Positions 24,675 to 34,141 are shown, counted from the first letter of the stretch. The stretch is 64,000 nucleotides of DNA from Rhizobium ruizarguesonis (GCF_012349115.1 NZ_PQIG01000077.1:1-64000); one strand, 5' to 3'. Numbers and translations: made by a program. The notes: generated from the letters alone by a model not told the origin.

Positions 24675-25637
24675 TTGGCCGATATTGTCAGCCTGCTATT
24701 GCCGTTCTTCGGCCTGATCCTGATCGGCTACATCGCCGCCAAGGCGACCAAGCAGCCGGCCGAAGCACTCGGCTGGCTGAACACTTTCATCATTTATGCC
24801 GCCCTGCCCGCTCTGTTCTTCAAGCTCGTCTCGCGCACGCCGATCGAAGAGCTGACGCGCGTCGATTTCATCGTCACCGACATCGCGGCGACCTATGCGG
24901 TCTTCATCCTGCTTTTCGTCATCGGCCGCGTCGTGCGCGGCAATTCGCTGGCCGATTGCACGATCCAGTCCTTTGCCGGCGCCTATGGCAATATCGGCTA
25001 TATGGGGCCGGGCCTGGCGCTGTTGGCGCTTGGTGAAGGGGCGGCCGTACCGGTGGCATTGATCATCTGCTTCGAAAACGCGCTGCATTTCATCATGGCG
25101 CCAGCGCTGATGGCGGCGGCCGGCGATGATAAGCGTTCAGCCCGCCGGCTCATCGCCGATATCGTGCGAAAGGTCGCGCTGCATCCCTTCATCCTGTCGA
25201 TGGCGCTTGGCTTTGCGGTGGCTGCCTTGCACTTCGACCCGCCGCTGGCGTTTCAGCGCCTCGTCGATTATCTCGCCCAGGCGGCGGCTCCCTGCGCGCT
25301 CTTTGCCATGGGCGTGACGCTGGCGCTGCGGCCGCTGAAGCGGATCCCGGCCGAGATCTCCTATATCGTGCCGGCGAAACTGATCCTGCATCCGATCGCG
25401 GTTTTTATCGCACTCACGGCAGTCGGCGGCTTCGAGCCGGTCTGGATCCAGGCGGCCGTGCTGCTCGCCTCACTGCCGACAGCCACCAACGTCTTCGTCA
25501 TCGGCCAGCAATATGGCGTCTGGCGGGAGCGCGCCTCGGCGACGATCCTGATCACGACGGTGTTTTCGGTGGTGACGGTTTCGCTCTGGCTGATCGTGAT
25601 CCGATCAGGCCTTCTTCCGCTTCAACTTTTCCCGTAG
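24675..25637 (+). CDS. AEC-family transporter (auxin efflux carrier/malonate type)
   Basis: A 320-residue protein with about ten membrane helices in two five-helix halves, starting MADIVSLLLPFFGLILIGYI and with the inner motif GAYGNIGYMGPGLAL. The AEC family exports small acids such as malonate; the substrate here is unknown. The start is TTG 24675 with GGAAGA upstream; no in-frame ATG fits. Its last 33 bases overlap the end of the convergent UbiH-like gene. Confidence 0.85.
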   Translation: MADIVSLLLPFFGLILIGYIAAKATKQPAEALGWLNTFIIYAALPALFFKLVSRTPIEELTRVDFIVTDIAATYAVFILLFVIGRVVRGNSLADCTIQSFAGAYGNIGYMGPGLALLALGEGAAVPVALIICFENALHFIMAPALMAAAGDDKRSARRLIADIVRKVALHPFILSMALGFAVAALHFDPPLAFQRLVDYLAQAAAPCALFAMGVTLALRPLKRIPAEISYIVPAKLILHPIAVFIALTAVGGFEPVWIQAAVLLASLPTATNVFVIGQQYGVWRERASATILITTVFSVVTVSLWLIVIRSGLLPLQLFP

Positions 25638-26816
25638 CGCATCCGGAATATCGCGGAAGCCGCGGCCGGGCTCGATGCCCTCGCGCATGACGATGTTGCG
25701 CAGCGGCGGTATGGCCGAGAGGATATGCAGGCCGGCAGCGCGCAGCATCTGGACGGGCAGGAAATCCGAAAGCAGCGAGCGGTTGAGAAGATCGACACTG
25801 GCCGTGCGCGTCATGATGTCGGCGCGACGCCTGCGATCGAAGCTTTCGCCGGCATCGGCCGGTACCGGCAATTCCGCCCGGTCGCAGAGGATATCGGCAA
25901 GCGCCATGATATCGCGCAGGCTGAGGTTCAGCCCCTGCGCCCCGATCGGCGGGAAGACATGGGCGGCCTCGCCAATCAGCGCGATGCGCCCCCTGCCGAA
26001 ACGATGCGCCATCATGCCGGAGAGCGGCCAGACCTGGACGCCCTCCTCGACATCAACCTTGCCGAGCATGGACTGCATGCGCGCCTCGACGAGAGCGCCG
26101 AGATCGGCAAGCGGCAACTCCATGCGGCTCGCCGCCTCAGCGGGATCCTGCACCCAGACGAGGCTCGAGCGGCTCCCCGGTAGCGGTACCTGGGTGAAGG
26201 GGCCGTGTTTGGTGTGGAATTCGGTCGAGATGTTCTGGTGCGGCAGCGAATGGGCGAAATTCAGCACCATGGCCGATTGCGGATAGGACCAGTTGCGCAC
26301 GGCAATGCCGGAGGTCTCGCGCAGCTTCGAGCCGCGGCCATCGGCGCCGACGGCAAAATCGGCCGACAGCATCTCGCCGCCGGCAAGCCGGATCGAGACA
26401 GCCTCGGCTGATATGTCGATCGATTCGGCCATATCGGTGAAACGGGTGATATTGCCCTCGCCGGCTGCAGCCTCTTCGAGAATGCCGGTCAGCGCCTTGT
26501 TGGGGAAATTGTAACCGAAGGCATCGAGGCCGACCTCGGCGGCACGGAAGGTGGTGGTCGGCGCGCGCAGCAGCCGATCGGTGCCGTCGACGATCCGCAT
26601 GCTGGTGAGAGGAGCGGCTGCGGGGCGGAGCTTTTCCCAGAGCGCCAGGCGGTCGAGGAAGCGGATCGACTGATCCATCAGCGCCGTGGTGCGCCGGTCT
26701 TCTTTCGGAGCGAGGGGTGCCACCAGCGCCACGCTGCGGCCGCCGCGCGCCAGCGCGATTGCGGCGATCATGCCGGCGAGACCACCACCGATCACCGCCA
26801 CTTCGAATCTCTTCAT
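25605..26816 (-). CDS. UbiH/UbiF-family FAD hydroxylase
   Basis: A 403-residue flavoprotein. The FAD motif GGGLAG is at residues 10-15, DGRG (about 158) is the middle motif, and GEAAHVFPPIGAQGLNLSLR (about 285) is the second FAD motif of the UbiH/COQ6 family. It should hydroxylate the ring during ubiquinone synthesis; which carbon cannot be told. It lies downstream of the sulfite-reduction operon, with an 89-bp gap holding a palindromic repeat, and ends convergent to the AEC gene. Confidence 0.87.
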   Translation of the reverse strand: MKRFEVAVIGGGLAGMIAAIALARGGRSVALVAPLAPKEDRRTTALMDQSIRFLDRLALWEKLRPAAAPLTSMRIVDGTDRLLRAPTTTFRAAEVGLDAFGYNFPNKALTGILEEAAAGEGNITRFTDMAESIDISAEAVSIRLAGGEMLSADFAVGADGRGSKLRETSGIAVRNWSYPQSAMVLNFAHSLPHQNISTEFHTKHGPFTQVPLPGSRSSLVWVQDPAEAASRMELPLADLGALVEARMQSMLGKVDVEEGVQVWPLSGMMAHRFGRGRIALIGEAAHVFPPIGAQGLNLSLRDIMALADILCDRAELPVPADAGESFDRRRRADIMTRTASVDLLNRSLLSDFLPVQMLRAAGLHILSAIPPLRNIVMREGIEPGRGFRDIPDALREKLKRKKA

Positions 26817-26837
26817 GCTAGCGTTCCGTCATTCTAA

Positions 26838-26884
26838 AGCATGTCGTTATCGCAAAACCGCCGCACACTTTTGCGCGACATGCT
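26838..26884. repeat. Dispersed palindrome copy
   Basis: AGCATGTCG-TTATCGCAAAACC then GCCGCACACTTTTGCG-CGACATGCT. It has the same core as the copies at 24523-24625 and 61771-61819 and fills the gap between the DUF934 gene and the hydroxylase gene. Confidence 0.75.
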
Positions 26885-26905
26885 CTGCAACGACGAACCG
26901 GTCGC

Positions 26906-27418
26906 TTATGCGGCCGGCTTCGCCTGACGGCGCCAACTATAGCCCTTGCCGGCTTCGGCGTCACGCGCCGCCGGCTGATAATGATGGGGAATGGCGGGAA
27001 GACGGTTTTCGGCCAGCCGCTTCAGCGCCGTGGCGTTGGTGACGGCAAAGCTGTCGATGCCGACGCGCAGCATCAACGGCACCTGATCGATCAGCACGTC
27101 GCCGACGGCGCGCAGCTCGTTGGTGTAGCCGAGGCGCTGGCGCAACAGCGAGGCATGGCTGAAGGCGCGACCGTCGTTGAACGCGGGAAAAGCGACGGCG
27201 ACGATTTCGAGGCGATCGAGATAGGGCTCCAGCCTGCGCACGTCGTCGGCCGGCTTGATCAGCACGCCGAGGCCGATATCGTTGCTTTCGTCGGCCCTGG
27301 CGATCAGTTCGTCGAGACCGAGCAGCGGCTTCTGCTCCTCAGTCGCCTTCACCTCGTCGGTTTCGATCACCCAGGGATCGTTTTCGACAAAACCGGTTTC
27401 TCTCCAGATCTTCGTCAT
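26906..27418 (-). CDS. DUF934 protein of the sulfite-reduction operon
   Basis: A 170-residue protein, MTKIWRETGFVENDPW at the start, with ELIARADESNDIGLGVLIKP and VAVAFPAFNDGRAFSHASLL typical of DUF934. The family is found next to cysI and cysH, and its role in sulfate assimilation is not settled. AAGGAGG just upstream fits ATG 27418. It follows cysI by ten bases and is the last gene of the operon. Confidence 0.88.
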   Translation of the reverse strand: MTKIWRETGFVENDPWVIETDEVKATEEQKPLLGLDELIARADESNDIGLGVLIKPADDVRRLEPYLDRLEIVAVAFPAFNDGRAFSHASLLRQRLGYTNELRAVGDVLIDQVPLMLRVGIDSFAVTNATALKRLAENRLPAIPHHYQPAARDAEAGKGYSWRRQAKPAA

Positions 27419-27428
27419 CATCCCCTCC

Positions 27429-29099
27429 TTATGCCGCTTCAGCGGCCGAGCCGTAGAGCGCAGTCTTGAAAGGCTGCGGTCCGACACGGCGATAGGCGGC
27501 GAGGAAGTTCTCGGAATGATCGAGGCGCAGGCCGAGATAGGTGTCGACGATCGTCTCGATCGCGTCGGTCACCCGGTCCGGCTCGAAGCCGCGGCCGATG
27601 ATCTCGCCGATCGAGGTATGTTCGTCGCCGGAGCCGCCGAGCGTGATCTGGTAGAGTTCGGCGCCCTTCTTCTCGACACCGAGCAGGCCGATATGGCCGA
27701 CATGGTGATGGCCACAGGCATTGATGCAGCCGGAGATCTTGATCTTCAGCTCGCCGATCTCGGCTTGGCGTTCGGCATCGCCGAAGCGGCGGGAGATTTC
27801 CTGCGCCAGCGGGATGGAGCGCGCATTGGCGAGCGCGCAGTAGTCCAGCCCCGGACAGGCAATGATATCGGTGATCAGGCCGGCATTGGCTTCAGCGAGA
27901 TTGATGGCGACGAGGCCGCGATAGACGGCTTCGAGATCGGCCAGCGCCACATGCGGCAGGATCAGGTTCTGCTCATGGCTGACGCGGATTTCGTCGAAGG
28001 CATATTCCTCGGCAAGATCGGCGATCGCATCCATCTGCGCATCCGAGGCATCGCCCGGAATGCCGCCGATCGGCTTCAGCGAGATCGTCACCATGCCGTA
28101 ATCGGGGTTCTTGTGCGGCTGCACATTCTGCTGGACCCAGCGGGAAAAACCGGAATCGGCCTTCTTCCAGCGGGCAAGGTTTTCCCAGCCTTCGGCGCGC
28201 TCGGGCAGCTCAGGCGGCGCGAAATAAGCAGCGATCGACTGGACGTCCTTTTCCGGCAGCTTGAGCTCGGTATCCTTCAGCGCGGCGAATTCGGCCTCCA
28301 CCTGGCGCGTCAGTTCCTCGGTGCCGGTTTCGTGCACCAGGATCTTGATGCGGGCCTTGTATTTGTTGTCCCGGCGGCCGTGCAGATTGTACACGCGCAC
28401 GATGGCCGTGGTGTAGGAGAGCAGGTCTTCCTCGGGCAGGAAGTCGCGGATCAGCTTGGCGATCATCGGCGTACGGCCCTGGCCGCCGCCGACATAGACG
28501 GCAAAGCCGATCTCGCCCTTGTCGTTCTTCTTCACGTGCAGGCCGATATCATGGACCTGGATCGCGGCGCGGTCGCGCTCGGCGCCGGTGACGGCGATCT
28601 TGAATTTGCGCGGCAGGAAGGAGAATTCCGGGTGGACCGACGACCACTGGCGCAGGATTTCGGCGTAAGGACGCGGATCGGCGATCTCATCGGCGGCGGC
28701 ACCAGCGAAGTGATCGGCGGTGACGTTTCTGATGCAGTTGCCCGAGGTCTGCAGCGCATGCATTTCAACGCTCGCGAGGTCGGCCAGCGCATCAGGAATG
28801 TCGGACAGCTTCGGCCAGTTGAACTGCAGGTTCTGGCGCGTGGTGAAATGGCCGTAGCCGCGGTCATAGGTGCGAGCGATATGGGCGAGCATACGCAGCT
28901 GGCGCGAGCTCAGCGTGCCATAGGGAATGGCGATGCGCAGCATGTAGGCGTGGAGCTGCAGGTAGACGCCGTTCATCAGGCGCAGCGGCTTGAACGCGTC
29001 CTCGGCGAGCTCGCCGGAAAGGCGGCGCTGGACCTGATCGCGAAACTGCTCGACGCGCTCGGTAACAAAGGCATGGTCAAATTCGTCGTAACGGTACAT
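27429..29099 (-). CDS. cysI: Sulfite (or nitrite) reductase hemoprotein subunit CysI
   Basis: A 556-residue siroheme/iron-sulfur reductase. The two nitrite/sulfite-reductase ferredoxin half domains are near residues 40-110 and 325-400. The four cluster cysteines are in IIACPGLDYCALA (about 425-437) and SGCINACGHHHVGHIG (about 470-485). It reduces sulfite to sulfide for cysteine synthesis. The operon context with the siroheme synthase cysG, DUF2849 and DUF934 favours sulfite over nitrite. No flavoprotein CysJ is present, so electrons probably come from another donor. It starts eight bases after the DUF2849 stop. Confidence 0.92.
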   Translation of the reverse strand: MYRYDEFDHAFVTERVEQFRDQVQRRLSGELAEDAFKPLRLMNGVYLQLHAYMLRIAIPYGTLSSRQLRMLAHIARTYDRGYGHFTTRQNLQFNWPKLSDIPDALADLASVEMHALQTSGNCIRNVTADHFAGAAADEIADPRPYAEILRQWSSVHPEFSFLPRKFKIAVTGAERDRAAIQVHDIGLHVKKNDKGEIGFAVYVGGGQGRTPMIAKLIRDFLPEEDLLSYTTAIVRVYNLHGRRDNKYKARIKILVHETGTEELTRQVEAEFAALKDTELKLPEKDVQSIAAYFAPPELPERAEGWENLARWKKADSGFSRWVQQNVQPHKNPDYGMVTISLKPIGGIPGDASDAQMDAIADLAEEYAFDEIRVSHEQNLILPHVALADLEAVYRGLVAINLAEANAGLITDIIACPGLDYCALANARSIPLAQEISRRFGDAERQAEIGELKIKISGCINACGHHHVGHIGLLGVEKKGAELYQITLGGSGDEHTSIGEIIGRGFEPDRVTDAIETIVDTYLGLRLDHSENFLAAYRRVGPQPFKTALYGSAAEAA

Positions 29100-29107
29100 C
29101 GTCTTCC

Positions 29108-29422
29108 TCAGACTGCAATGAATTCGGGATCGGCAGGAGCGTAGCCCGGGGCATATTCCATGGTCGGGCCTTGTGCGCGGATGCGCTCGCGAAGGCGAAG
29201 CGGCCAGAGAATGCCGTTGGTTTCCTGAACGTCGACGACGGCGACGTCAACGACCTCGTTGTCGGCATAGGATTTTTTGCCGATCGCCTCCAGCGCCGCA
29301 ACGGCCTCGGCATGACGGGCAACGAGCGCCTCCTGCAGCGCGGTGGACCACTTCCCATTCGCATCCAGCCAGACGGCAATGCCGTCCGTCAGCCGGTTGG
29401 CGGTCAGAACCTTGTCACCCAT
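29108..29422 (-). CDS. DUF2849 protein of the sulfite-reduction operon
   Basis: A 104-residue protein, MGDKVLTANRLTDGIAVWLD at the start, then KWSTALQEALVARHA and LRERIRAQGPTMEYAPG. This is DUF2849, always seen between cysG and cysI in alphaproteobacteria as far as I know. Its function is unknown; a link to siroheme transfer or enzyme assembly is speculation. It starts two bases after the cysG stop, so translational coupling is likely. Confidence 0.9.
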   Translation of the reverse strand: MGDKVLTANRLTDGIAVWLDANGKWSTALQEALVARHAEAVAALEAIGKKSYADNEVVDVAVVDVQETNGILWPLRLRERIRAQGPTMEYAPGYAPADPEFIAV

Positions 29423-29424
29423 AT

Positions 29425-30864
29425 TCAGCTCCTTGCAAGTTCCTCGAGCCGGGCGTTTGCGCGCACCAGGGGCTCGGACAGTTCGAAATTGGCGCCGGCG
29501 ACCGCATCGCCGATGATGACCATGACAGGCCCGGTCAATTCGTCGCGGTGCTGCAGATCGGGCAGATCGGCGAGCGTGCCATGCAGCAGGCGGCGATCAG
29601 CGCGGCTGGCATTCTCGATGACGGCGACGGTGGTCTCAGACGGAATGCCCGCCTGCATCAGCCGCTCGGCGACGGAGGCAGCAACCGTGCGGCCCATATA
29701 GACAGCGATCGTCGCGCCGGAGACGGCAAGGCTTGCCCAATCGGGCAGCACGTCGCCGGTGAGATCATGGCCGGTGGTGAAGACCAGCGAGGAGGCGACG
29801 CCGCGCAGCGTCAGCGGCAGCTCGAAATCGGCTGCGGCTGCGAAAGCCGAGGTGATGCCGGGCACGACCTCATAGGTGATGCCGGCAGCACGCAGTGCCG
29901 CCATCTCTTCCCCTGCCCGGCCATAGACCAGGGGATCGCCGGATTTCAGACGGACGACGCGCTTGCCCTGACGACCGAGATCGACCAGCAGGTCGTTGAT
30001 CTCTTCCTGGGACTTCGAGTGGCAGCCCTTGCGCTTGCCGACGGAAAGCCGCTCGGCATCGCGGCGGCCCATATCGACGATCGCCTGCGGGACGAGCGCG
30101 TCATAGACGATGACATCGGCTTCCATCATCACGCGCTGGGCGCGCAGCGTCAGCAGATCCTCGGCACCCGGACCGGCGCCGACCAGCCAGACGTGGCCGG
30201 CCACCTTGTCCATCGCGTGCAGCAGCCGGTCGGCGGCATGCCGGGCCTGCGGCAGGTTCCCATTGGCGACCGCATCGGCAACGGCACCGGAAAAGAAGCG
30301 GCGCCAGAAGACCCGGCGGGAGACGCCTCTGGGAATCAGTTGTTCGACGGCCTTGCGGTAACTCGTCGCCAGACCGGCAAGACGGCCGAGCGAGGGCGAA
30401 AGAAGCTGGTCGATCTGCGCGCGGATCATCTGCGCCAGAACCGGCCCTGCCCCTTCGGTGCCGATCGCAACGGCGACGGGGGCGCGATTGACCAGCGCCG
30501 GCGTGAAGAAATCGCAGTAATCGGGCTGATCGACGGCATTGGCCGGAATTCTGGCGGCACGGGCGGCATCGACGATGCTGCGGTCGTCGGCTTCATTGCC
30601 GGTTGCGGCGAAGACGAGTGCTGAACCCTCGACCTGTTCGGCGGAGAAGGCAGCGCGCACGGTCTCGATGCGGTTGGCAATCAGGAAGGCGTGGTAATCG
30701 GCTTCCGGCCGGTCGGCATAGGCAATGATCCGCGCCTTTGTGTTCAGCAGCAGCCGCACCTTGGCGAAAGCTTCGTCGCCATTGCCGAAGACAGCCGTCT
30801 TCTGGCCTTCCACGCGAAAGAAGGCGGGAAATACCGAAAGCTGTTCAGTCTTGGGAGGCATCAT
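29425..30864 (-). CDS. cysG: Siroheme synthase CysG
   Basis: About 479 residues. The N-terminal half (about 10-210) is the precorrin-2 dehydrogenase/ferrochelatase domain, with the NAD motif in AVFGNGDEAFAKVRLLL. The C-terminal half (about 220-470) is uroporphyrinogen-III methyltransferase with VWLVGAGPGAEDLLTLRA and VVRLKSGDPLVYGRAGEE. It makes siroheme for cysI. Two adjacent ATGs (30864, 30861) are possible starts; neither has a strong site. The frame extends further upstream but that part is not conserved-looking. It is the first gene of the operon. Confidence 0.92.
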   Translation of the reverse strand: MMPPKTEQLSVFPAFFRVEGQKTAVFGNGDEAFAKVRLLLNTKARIIAYADRPEADYHAFLIANRIETVRAAFSAEQVEGSALVFAATGNEADDRSIVDAARAARIPANAVDQPDYCDFFTPALVNRAPVAVAIGTEGAGPVLAQMIRAQIDQLLSPSLGRLAGLATSYRKAVEQLIPRGVSRRVFWRRFFSGAVADAVANGNLPQARHAADRLLHAMDKVAGHVWLVGAGPGAEDLLTLRAQRVMMEADVIVYDALVPQAIVDMGRRDAERLSVGKRKGCHSKSQEEINDLLVDLGRQGKRVVRLKSGDPLVYGRAGEEMAALRAAGITYEVVPGITSAFAAAADFELPLTLRGVASSLVFTTGHDLTGDVLPDWASLAVSGATIAVYMGRTVAASVAERLMQAGIPSETTVAVIENASRADRRLLHGTLADLPDLQHRDELTGPVMVIIGDAVAGANFELSEPLVRANARLEELARS

Positions 30865-31129
30865 CAATCCACTTCGAAGTTGCCGGAATATGCCCTTGAT
30901 CGACAAGGGATTGAAGGAACAGAAATTCGAAAGCCCAAGCAAGCAGGTATTCTTTTGCTCGTGCCGTCAGTGATTTGAGAAAAGTCACCCGTGCTGCCAA
31001 AAAGCCGCATATTCCCAGCCCGCTTGCTGCAGCGCAGTATAAAGCCTGTGACAAAAGACGTCCACCGGTGCTTCACGCATTTCACTCGCGCCGCCAAGGC
31101 GATAGACTGAGGAAAACTGGAGGGCCCTC

Positions 31130-31717
31130 ATGCCTGATAAGACCATTGCCTCCCGCCTGCTTCAGGTCATGGAAGACGATATCCTGCCGCTGACGGAGCG
31201 TGGCGTTTCGCTTGGCAATAAGGTGTTCGGTGCGGCGATCCTGCGGAAATCCGATCTTTCGCTTGTCGTCGCCGAGACCAATAACGAGCTGGAGAATCCG
31301 CTCTGGCACGGCGAGGTGCATACGCTGAAGCGCTTCTACGAGCTGGGCGACAAGCCGCCGACCAAGGATCTGATCTTCCTTTCGACGCACGAACCCTGCA
31401 CCATGTGCATGTCGGCGATCACCTGGGCGGGCTTCGACAATTTCTACTATTTCTTCAGCCACGAGGATTCGCGCGACGCCTTCGCCATTCCGCACGACCT
31501 GAAGATCCTGAAGGAAGTCTTCGGGCTTGAACCCGGCGGCTACCGCAGGCAAAACGCCTTCTGGAACAGCTTTGCCATCGCCGATCTCGTCGAGACCGAG
31601 GAGGCTCCGCTGAAGACCGCGCTGCAGACACAGACCGCCCGCATCAAGGCGCGCTACGACGCGCTGTCGACCAGCTACCAGTCGTCGAAGAGCGCCAACG
31701 ACATTCCACTGAACTGA
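31130..31717 (+). CDS. Cytidine/deoxycytidylate deaminase-family protein
   Basis: A 195-residue zinc deaminase. The catalytic motifs are HGEVHTLKRFY (His and Glu, about residues 60-70) and STHEPCTMCMSAITW (two Cys, about 90-100). The spacing fits nucleoside or base deaminases, but the substrate is uncertain. An AACTGGAGG site precedes ATG 31130. Its stop codon lies inside a run of 15-bp tandem repeats, and mazG follows. Both products could act in nucleotide pool cleaning. Confidence 0.85.
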   Translation: MPDKTIASRLLQVMEDDILPLTERGVSLGNKVFGAAILRKSDLSLVVAETNNELENPLWHGEVHTLKRFYELGDKPPTKDLIFLSTHEPCTMCMSAITWAGFDNFYYFFSHEDSRDAFAIPHDLKILKEVFGLEPGGYRRQNAFWNSFAIADLVETEEAPLKTALQTQTARIKARYDALSTSYQSSKSANDIPLN

Positions 31718-31765
31718 GGGCCATTGAACTGAGGGCCTCTGAACTGAAGCCTGCTGAACCGAGGC
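31706..31765. repeat. Four tandem 15-bp repeats across the gene junction
   Basis: Units start at 31706, 31721, 31736 and 31751 and follow CCnnTGAACTGAGGG with a few changes. The first unit encodes the last residues and stop of the deaminase gene. The array ends three bases before the mazG ATG at 31769. Confidence 0.85.
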
Positions 31766-31768
31766 AAC

Positions 31769-32614
31769 ATGGAACCTTCCAAAGACATTTCGCGGCTGAT
31801 CGAGATCATGGCGGCGCTACGCCATCCCGAAACCGGCTGCCCCTGGGACATCGTGCAGAGTTTCGAGACGATCAAGACCTATACGATCGAAGAGGCCTAT
31901 GAGGTCTCCGATGCGATCGAGCGTAGCGATATGGACGATCTCTGCGACGAACTGGGCGACCTGCTGCTGCAGGTGGTCTTTCATGCCCGCATGGCCGAGG
32001 AGGCGGGCGAATTTTCCTTCGGCGACGTGGTCAACGCCATCACCGCCAAGATGATCCGCCGCCATCCGCACGTCTTTGCCCGCTCGGCGGCGGATACGCC
32101 GGACGCGGTGAAGAGACAATGGGACGAGATCAAGCAGGCGGAGAAACGCGAGCGCACTGAACGGCGGTCACGGCGCGGCATCACCGAGGACTTCAACGGC
32201 GGTTTCCTCGGCTCCGTGCAGCGTAGCTTCCCGGCCTTGACGGAGGCACTGAAGCTGCAGGAACGCGCCGCCAAAGTCGGCTTCGACTGGTCGGCACCCG
32301 AGCCGATCCTCGACAAGATCGAGGAGGAGATCGGCGAATTGCGGGTGGCCCTTCGCGAAGGCGATCAGGCAAAGGTCAGCGACGAGCTCGGCGACCTGAT
32401 CTTCGCGGTCGTCAATATCGGCCGGCATGTGAAGGCGGATCCGGAGCAGGCGCTGCGCGGGACGAATACGAAATTCAGGCGTCGGTTCAGTCATATAGAA
32501 CAAGTTCTTGAAGCAGAAGGCGAGACGCTGGAGGCAGCCAGTCTCGAACGCATGGAAGAAATCTGGCAGGCGGCGAAAGCGATTGAAAGAGCTGTTACGT
32601 CGGGGGCTGAGTGA
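31769..32614 (+). CDS. mazG: Nucleoside triphosphate pyrophosphohydrolase MazG
   Basis: A 281-residue protein with two MazG domains. The first starts RHPETGCPWDIVQSFETIKT with metal-binding EEAYEVSDAI and DELGDLLLQVVFHARMAEE. The second has EIGELRVAL and DELGDLIFAVVNIGRH. It hydrolyses (d)NTPs to monophosphates and pyrophosphate. The ribosome binding site would be formed by the last tandem repeat unit (GAGGC). Length is normal. Confidence 0.93.
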   Translation: MEPSKDISRLIEIMAALRHPETGCPWDIVQSFETIKTYTIEEAYEVSDAIERSDMDDLCDELGDLLLQVVFHARMAEEAGEFSFGDVVNAITAKMIRRHPHVFARSAADTPDAVKRQWDEIKQAEKRERTERRSRRGITEDFNGGFLGSVQRSFPALTEALKLQERAAKVGFDWSAPEPILDKIEEEIGELRVALREGDQAKVSDELGDLIFAVVNIGRHVKADPEQALRGTNTKFRRRFSHIEQVLEAEGETLEAASLERMEEIWQAAKAIERAVTSGAE

Positions 32615-32635
32615 GCGGGACGTTGCCACATCTCC

Positions 32636-32810
32636 CTTCTCCCCGGCGGGGAGAAGATGCCGGCAGGCAGATGAGGGGGTGAGCGACGACAGGAGCGACT
32701 GCGCTGAGCGCAAGCGAAGGGCAATGAAGGGCGTGCCCCGTGGCCCCCCACCGACCGGGGTCGAGCCACGGGTCTCGACCCGTCCTTCGGACCCCCGAGG
32801 GGAGAAGGGA
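32636..32810. repeat. Intergenic mosaic repeat (RIME-like)
   Basis: It starts with the palindrome CTTCTCCCCG-GCGGGGAGAAG (32636-32656) shared with position 31-51. Further inverted pieces follow, for example CCACCGACCGGGGTCGAG (about 32747) and CCCCGAGGGGAGAAGG (about 32791). It fills the convergent gap between mazG and hflX; no gene was seen. Confidence 0.65.
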
Positions 32811-32815
32811 ACGCC

Positions 32816-34141
32816 TTACCGCTCCCAATCTTCCTTTGAAGACTTCGGTCCAGTGCCGATGCGGCGTTCGAGTTCGGTCGCCTCGGTTTCGGAGAGGCGC
32901 AGATCGAGGGTGATCGTGCCATCCTCATTATCCTCGCGGCCGTCGACGATCGCATGATCGTAAAGCCAGGGCAGCAGCGCCAGCTTGTCGACCGGAAGGC
33001 GGATCGTCGCCACGGTCATCACGCCGGACAGCCTGCGGCTGATCTCTTCCATCAGCGTGTCGACGCCCTCGCCGCTGACGGCCGAAACCGCCACCACGTT
33101 GCTGGCGCCGGCCGATTTCTGCACCATGGCATCGTGCACCTCGGGCTCCAGCCGGTCGATCTTGTTCCAGACTTCGATCAGACGCTTTTCGGCTTCGGCT
33201 TCGTCGATGCCGAGGTCGTTCAGGATGCGCATCACGTCGGAGCTCTGCGCCTGGTTGTCGGCATCGGACATGTCGCGGACATGCAGGATGAGATCGGCTT
33301 CCAGCACCTCTTCCAGCGTCGCCCGGAAGGCGGCGACCAGATGGGTCGGCAGGTCGGAGATGAAGCCGACGGTGTCGGACAGGATGACGGTGCGGCCGTG
33401 CGGCAGCTTCATACGCCGAAGCGTCGGGTCGAGCGTGGCAAAGAGCATGTCTTCGGCCAGCACGCCGGCGCCGGTGATACGGTTGAACAGCGTCGATTTG
33501 CCGGCATTGGTATAGCCGACCAGCGCCACGATCGGGTGCGGCACCTTGCGGCGCTTGGCGCGGTGGAGCTGGCGGGTGCGCACGACCTGCTCCAGCTCGC
33601 GTTCGAGCTTGATGATGCGGTCCTGCAGCATTCGCCGGTCGGCTTCGATCTGGGTTTCGCCGGGGCCGCCCATGAAGCCGCCGCCGCCGCGCTGGCGTTC
33701 AAGGTGGGTCCAGCTCCGGACCAGGCGGCCCTTCTGATAATTCAGATGGGCGAGATCGACCTGCAGCGTGCCTTCCTTGGTGGAGGCGCGGCGGCCGAAG
33801 ATTTCGAGGATGAGGCCCGTCCGGTCGATGACCTTGGCGTTCCATTCCTTTTCGAGATTGCGCTGCTGCACCGGCGTCAACGGATGATCGACGATGACCA
33901 GACCGGAATCGCGCTCATCGAGCAGCGCCTTGATCTCCTCGATCTTGCCGGTGCCGAGCAGTGTGGCCGGTCGCGGATCGTTGACCGGGACGATCGAGCC
34001 ATTGACGACATCGAGGTCGATCGCCTGGGCAAGGCCCGTCGCCTCTTCGAGACGGCTTTCCGGCGTGCGGGTCGAGGCCGATTCACTCTGGCCGCCGCGA
34101 CTGCGCGATTTCAGCACCGGCACGACCACAGTCGCGCGCAT
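32816..34141 (-). CDS. hflX: GTPase HflX
   Basis: A 441-residue ribosome-associated GTPase. The N-terminal HflX domain (about 20-195) includes RRASTKEGTLQVDLAHLNYQ and GGPGETQIEADRR. The G domain has GYTNAGKST (G1, about 208), DTVGF (G3), and NKIDR (G4). It rescues or splits stalled ribosomes. It lies 77 bases after hfq, the conserved order. ATG 34141 is the first start codon; the frame is open without ATG/GTG/TTG for about 25 codons upstream, so an unusual upstream start is possible. Confidence 0.93.
   Translation of the reverse strand: MRATVVVPVLKSRSRGGQSESASTRTPESRLEEATGLAQAIDLDVVNGSIVPVNDPRPATLLGTGKIEEIKALLDERDSGLVIVDHPLTPVQQRNLEKEWNAKVIDRTGLILEIFGRRASTKEGTLQVDLAHLNYQKGRLVRSWTHLERQRGGGGFMGGPGETQIEADRRMLQDRIIKLERELEQVVRTRQLHRAKRRKVPHPIVALVGYTNAGKSTLFNRITGAGVLAEDMLFATLDPTLRRMKLPHGRTVILSDTVGFISDLPTHLVAAFRATLEEVLEADLILHVRDMSDADNQAQSSDVMRILNDLGIDEAEAEKRLIEVWNKIDRLEPEVHDAMVQKSAGASNVVAVSAVSGEGVDTLMEEISRRLSGVMTVATIRLPVDKLALLPWLYDHAIVDGREDNEDGTITLDLRLSETEATELERRIGTGPKSSKEDWER

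Noticed and set aside
27255..29144. 629-codon open frame on the plus strand
   Set aside because: It lies fully opposite cysI, which has clear cluster cysteines. It is a codon-bias shadow of a GC-rich gene and has no recognisable domain.
30845..31054. 69-codon minus-strand frame before cysG
   Set aside because: It overlaps the cysG 5' end in another frame and has no clear start site. The region more likely holds the cysG promoter.
31706..31765. CRISPR-like array
   Set aside because: Units are 15 bases and directly joined, with no spacers and no cas genes.
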